From assembly GCA_002435145.1 (NCBI GenBank), contig DJLT01000087.1, forward strand, positions 6,785 through 44,285: 37,501 nucleotides of DNA, written 5' to 3'. The translations under genes and the position numbers were made by a program. Shown piece after piece: positions 34,409 through 37,501 of the stretch. The first letter of the stretch is position 1. Every line of letters starts with the position of its first letter. The notes under the pieces were generated by a model, which was not told the origin of the DNA, searched no databases, and saw nothing but the letters and a program-made list of their open reading frames with translations. The DNA comes from Neptuniibacter sp. UBA6509 (GTDB lineage: Bacteria > Pseudomonadota > Gammaproteobacteria > Pseudomonadales > Balneatricaceae).

Positions 34409-35578
34409 CTACTGCCTGCAAATCGTCATTATTGCTATATCATCGGGTGCATCATTTATTATACCCGGAAGTAATGCCTCCTTGATGCAGTCAGGGCCCT
34501 CTCCTTTAGTATCAAGAACAGCATCAATAAGCCTCTGCTCCTTGGCATCCATACCTTTATCGGTGAGCATTTCCAAAATACCATCCGAAAACATAGTCAC
34601 TTCAAATTCCGTTAGCTCTCCTAGCTTTCGCTCTTCAAAATGGGGCTCTGGAAAAAGACCTACCGGCATACCGCGCCCCTCTAAAAACCGAGCGCCATGA
34701 CTATCACGAATAATAGGCATTGGGTGATGCCCACCTACAGCATAGGTCAAAGTTGAGTTTGCGTTATCAAAAAGACCGATAAAAATACTCAAATGCTTAC
34801 CAAGTTCGGTATCGATTAACTCCGAATTTATACGGTAGAGCGTGTTTATAGGCGATAATATGTCAAAACTTGAAGCGCGCCTATAATTTCGTAATAACCG
34901 ATTTGTCATATTTTTTAACAAAACCGTCACCAGAGCAGAAGAAGCCCCGTGACCAGATACATCGGCGAGATAGAATAGCGTCTTTTCATTATCAATTGAG
35001 ATAACATCCACAAAGTCACCACTCAAATAGAGAGATGGAATCAGAAGATATCGAGCATGAATCCCTCCAACCCTAACATCTTTCTCAGGCAACATATTCT
35101 GCTGAATCTGCCTAGCGGCCTGCTGATCGACCCTGAGTTCACTCAAGCTTTTCTCTAGCTCTTCACGATAATGAAGATTCTTTTCAATCAATTCTGCCTG
35201 AACAAGCAGCCTGGAAATCGAACAGGCAAACTCTTCTTCATTTTCAGAGATCTCACTCTGAATAAATACATCACAAGCACCTTTCCTCAACGCGAGTAAA
35301 ACCTGATCGCATTTGGGCTCTGGCAGTAAAACCATAAGAGGCTTAGGATCATGCCTTTCAGCCAACAAAGCAACATCATCTAAAGAAAAATGATCATTGA
35401 GTCCAACAATCACTAGAGAGAAATCATGCTCATTAAGTAACTCTAAAGCAAAATCAGAACTGTACGCAGTAGATATTTTAACAGGTGGAAGGTCTACATG
35501 GTTACATGCATTGATAATGGACTCGATTGCTTCAGCAACATGATCAATCAGTAAGATAGTTTGGTAGGTTTGTCTCAT
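34409..35578 (-). CDS. Pseudo-receiver plus PP2C (SpoIIE) phosphatase (RssB-like)
   Basis: A 389-residue protein from the ATG at 35578; a longer frame begins with TTG at 35647 but has no support. The N-terminal receiver-like domain (about 6-120) lacks phosphorylation residues: Gly59 stands at the phosphoacceptor site, only one of the acidic pair remains (Asp12-His13), and Ser108 replaces the lysine. A linker coiled coil (about 125-165) leads to the SpoIIE/PP2C phosphatase (about 170-388): LSGDFVDV, LADVSGHGASS, MFSDGILEM and PDDIAIMTI. It probably acts on the adjacent STAS protein. Unlike the HsbR-like protein it has no kinase domain, so the opposing kinase must be encoded elsewhere. Confidence 0.88.
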   Translation of the reverse strand: MRQTYQTILLIDHVAEAIESIINACNHVDLPPVKISTAYSSDFALELLNEHDFSLVIVGLNDHFSLDDVALLAERHDPKPLMVLLPEPKCDQVLLALRKGACDVFIQSEISENEEEFACSISRLLVQAELIEKNLHYREELEKSLSELRVDQQAARQIQQNMLPEKDVRVGGIHARYLLIPSLYLSGDFVDVISIDNEKTLFYLADVSGHGASSALVTVLLKNMTNRLLRNYRRASSFDILSPINTLYRINSELIDTELGKHLSIFIGLFDNANSTLTYAVGGHHPMPIIRDSHGARFLEGRGMPVGLFPEPHFEERKLGELTEFEVTMFSDGILEMLTDKGMDAKEQRLIDAVLDTKGEGPDCIKEALLPGIINDAPDDIAIMTICRQ

Positions 35579-35584
35579 AAGCAA

Positions 35585-35596
35585 GCCTTGCAAGGC
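35585..35596. repeat. Perfect 12-bp palindrome upstream of the RssB-like gene
   Basis: GCCTTGCAAGGC lies 6 to 18 bases upstream of the ATG at 35578 (minus strand), over the ribosome-binding region. It has no spacer, so it is more like a dimeric-protein site than a hairpin. It may be chance. Confidence 0.35.
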
Positions 35597-35737
35597 AAGT
35601 AAGGATCTATGAGAGAATACGTTAAATGCTGGGGAGCAAAGATGCAATAATAAAAATAGAAAAGACTACAGAAAAAGAAGAATAGACCCCAATTGACTAT
35701 AAAAACCGGGGTCATCTTAGTAAGGCGCAAATAGATA

Positions 35738-36439
35738 TTAGAAATTGCTATCGTCGTAGTTTTCACCATCGCCATCAGCAATCGAAAACGCTCGTTTCTG
35801 CAAGTATGCATCTCGGATAAATGTATATTTATCGCCTGAGATAAGCTTTTCAGATTCCAAGAGCTGAGAACGCCCGTCAATTATGCGTGTAACGTATAAA
35901 GCGTTACGATCGCCATTATCATTCACATGATAGACAGGATCAACGAAGGCGTCCGGCAGCATACCAATACCATCACGAACAGTCGCAGGACCAAAGAACG
36001 GAAGCACTAAATAAGGACCACTTTCGGCACCCCAGTAGCCAAATGTTTGACCAAAGTCCTCTTCATGCTTTTCAATACCCATTGGCGTAGCAACATCAAT
36101 CAAGCCTGCTAAACCTAGAGTTGAATTAAAAGTCACTCGAGCAAAGTCCTGACCCGCGCTATGAAATTTACCTTGCAGCAAGTTATTTAGCAGCGTGCCT
36201 ACATCTGATAAATTATCAAAGAAGTTGCTTACTCCTGTCTCTGCCATATCAGGCATAACGGCCTTATAACCTTGAGAAATAGGTTTCAAAGCATAAGTAT
36301 CTAAGCGATCATTAAAACCAAACATAACCCGGTTAAACCCTTCCCATGGGTCAACATTAACCTCTTCAGCGATAACAGGCTGAGCAAGCATTACAGATAC
36401 AGCCCCTGCTACAAATAAACTACGCATTTTGGCTTTCAT
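35738..36439 (-). CDS. mlaA: MlaA/VacJ family outer-membrane lipid-asymmetry protein
   Basis: A 233-residue MlaA. Conserved parts are DPWEGFNRVMFGFND, LNNLLQGKFHSAGQDFARVTFNSTLGLAGLIDVA in pieces, HEEDFGQTFGYWG and GPYLVLPFFGP. It extracts misplaced phospholipids from the outer leaflet of the outer membrane and passes them to MlaC. The signal peptide (1-24, ending VIAEE) has no lipobox cysteine, whereas E. coli MlaA is a lipoprotein. AAGGG seven bases before the ATG supports the start. It heads a transcript that continues into the RssB/RssC-like genes. No mlaBCDEF genes are nearby. Confidence 0.94.
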   Translation of the reverse strand: MKAKMRSLFVAGAVSVMLAQPVIAEEVNVDPWEGFNRVMFGFNDRLDTYALKPISQGYKAVMPDMAETGVSNFFDNLSDVGTLLNNLLQGKFHSAGQDFARVTFNSTLGLAGLIDVATPMGIEKHEEDFGQTFGYWGAESGPYLVLPFFGPATVRDGIGMLPDAFVDPVYHVNDNGDRNALYVTRIIDGRSQLLESEKLISGDKYTFIRDAYLQKRAFSIADGDGENYDDSNF

Positions 36440-36537
36440 TCAGTTTCCCTTAAATCGAACCTAGATATTGAACCCGTTATTCTATCTGAGTTGAGCCTAG
36501 ATGAAAAACATGTAAGGGTATATTTTTTATCTACAAC

Positions 36538-36568
36538 AAAAAAAGGCTTCCCGAGGGAAGCCTTTTTT
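36538..36568. terminator. Intrinsic terminator downstream of the porin gene
   Basis: GGCTTCC (36545-36551) pairs with GGAAGCC (36556-36562), with tetraloop CGAG. Seven As precede and six Ts follow, so it works in both directions; it ends the minus-strand porin transcript. A second hairpin, ATTTCC-GTAA-GGAAAT (36573-36588), lies between it and the stop codon. Confidence 0.9.
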
Positions 36569-36594
36569 AAATATTTCCGTAAGGAAATGTCGAC

Positions 36595-37501
36595 TTAGAA
36601 GTCTACGCGGTAACCAACGATGATACGGTCAGCTTCGCCGCCTACATCTTCAGCTTCGCTGTTGAATGCCCAGTAAGAAGCATAAACACGGCCTTGACCA
36701 AGGTTCTGCTCTACTTCAGCAGTCCAGTTAGACTGTTCATCAGAAGCGCCATCGATATCTTTCTCAGCGTAACGACCTTTAACACTTAGGCCATTGCCTA
36801 GGTTATAGATAGCAGCAAGGTTCATAGCATCAGCTTCAAGCGCAGCTGAATCACGATCTTCGTAAGTAGCAATTAACTTAAGAGCATCGATAGTGTAAGT
36901 AGCCGCTAGACCCCAAGTATCAATATCTTCAGCAACAAGAAGAGAATCGCTCTGACCTTTACCGATAGACGCTGCAAGGTATAGACCATTTGCAGAGTAT
37001 TTAGCAGCAATGTTATACGCATCAACGTCATCAGTGCTGTCAGCAACGTTAGCACCAACAACTGCGCCAGCAGCAAGCTGGAAACCAGACATTACAGGCG
37101 AGATGTATGCTAGAGTGCTTTGTTGACGCTTGTGTAGATCATTACCAAGAATGTTCCATTCAGCAGTAGCGCCATCAGAAGAGTTAAATACTGCATAAGT
37201 ACCTTGACCAGTTACCCAAAGGTAATGAGGGTGATACTGCTTACCTGCTAGTGCAGTACCCCAATCACCAGTAGCACCAATGTACATTAGACGGTTACCA
37301 GTAGTAACGCCTTGGTCAGCATCGTCTACACCGTAAACCTGAGCTTCCCAGTGGAATAAACCTTTAGTACCTTCAAGGCCTAGGTCTACGTCACCTTTGA
37401 TACCCATGCGGCTTGAGTCGTCGCCTAGGTCAAGTGCTTGGTTATCAACGTCTTCAACTTTAACACGGAAAGAACCGTATAGAGTTGCATCAGCCTGTGC
37501 A
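36595..37501 (-). CDS. Outer-membrane general porin, 5' end beyond the window
   Basis: An open frame runs from the window edge to a stop at 36595, giving 301 residues. The first residues seen are AQADATLYGSFRVKVEDVD. AQA is a signal-peptidase-I site, so the mature protein starts at Asp (37491) and only the signal peptide and start codon are missing. The pattern of amphipathic strands (WEAQVYGV, RLMYIGATGDWGTALAGKQ, LYLAASIGKG, SVKGRYAEKD, GRVYASYWAFN) and the last residues IIVGYRVDF, with terminal Phe as the BAM signal, are typical of 16-strand trimeric porins of marine gammaproteobacteria. Internal ATGs such as 37407 are not the start. Codon use looks like that of a highly expressed gene. 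Confidence 0.92.
   Translation of the reverse strand, partial: AQADATLYGSFRVKVEDVDNQALDLGDDSSRMGIKGDVDLGLEGTKGLFHWEAQVYGVDDADQGVTTGNRLMYIGATGDWGTALAGKQYHPHYLWVTGQGTYAVFNSSDGATAEWNILGNDLHKRQQSTLAYISPVMSGFQLAAGAVVGANVADSTDDVDAYNIAAKYSANGLYLAASIGKGQSDSLLVAEDIDTWGLAATYTIDALKLIATYEDRDSAALEADAMNLAAIYNLGNGLSVKGRYAEKDIDGASDEQSNWTAEVEQNLGQGRVYASYWAFNSEAEDVGGEADRIIVGYRVDF

Noticed and set aside
35579-35647. N-terminal extension of the RssB-like protein from a TTG
   Set aside because: No homology-like content or ribosome-binding site; the ATG at 35578 starts exactly at the receiver-like fold.
1-37501. CRISPR arrays, insertion sequences, prophage or integrase genes, tRNA genes
   Set aside because: No regularly spaced repeats, transposase motifs, terminal inverted repeats or cloverleaf sequences were seen in reading the window.

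Overview
The window looks like a chromosomal segment of a marine-type gammaproteobacterium near the Oceanospirillales/Pseudomonas branch. This rests on the DeaD, MltC and MlaA sequences, an F7/Che2-like chemotaxis order and a Pseudomonas-like mlaA-rssB-rssC synteny. The genus cannot be fixed from sequence alone. Base composition is moderately AT-rich and even. I see no insertion sequences, prophage genes, tRNAs, rRNAs or CRISPR arrays.

Layout. 1-4582: a lipid-modification neighbourhood, with the end of a cyclopropane-fatty-acid-synthase-like methyltransferase, a five-gene minus-strand operon (DUF2878, chalcone-isomerase-like, DUF3833 lipoprotein, SDR, NTF2-like) and a divergent FAD-dependent oxidoreductase. 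4783-10869: an XRE-cupin regulator, an unknown protein paired with a TraB/GumN protein, a two-receiver protein, the cold-shock RNA helicase DeaD and a RidA protein. 10956-23103: an 11-gene minus-strand array running STAS, cheY, cheA, cheW, Aer-like MCP, cheR, cheD, cheB, short MCP-like protein, STAS, receiver-PP2C-HATPase. It is an F7-like chemosensory system joined to an HsbA/HsbR-like partner switch. 23338-25785: DUF1289, MsrA-MsrB fusion, and a HisA isomerase of the eukaryotic HIS6 type. 25918-32117: a Cache-PAS-PAS-GGDEF-EAL-CZB protein, MltC and an EAL-HDOD protein. 32235-33540: an ExbB/ExbD-like ion-channel pair whose ExbD carries an unusual periplasmic domain. 33735-33890: a candidate Csr/Rsm-sponge small RNA. 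33914-36439: mlaA followed by an RssB/RssC-like partner switch. 36595-37501: a trimeric porin whose signal peptide is cut by the window edge.

Taken together, much of the window is signalling machinery for choosing between motile and attached life: one chemosensory array, two PP2C/STAS partner switches, two c-di-GMP-type proteins and a likely CsrA/RsmA-titrating RNA. The most striking feature not explained by protein genes is that RNA on the minus strand. It has eight GGA motifs in about 110 nt, five of them in the loops of consecutive inverted repeats, and the last hairpin is an intrinsic terminator.
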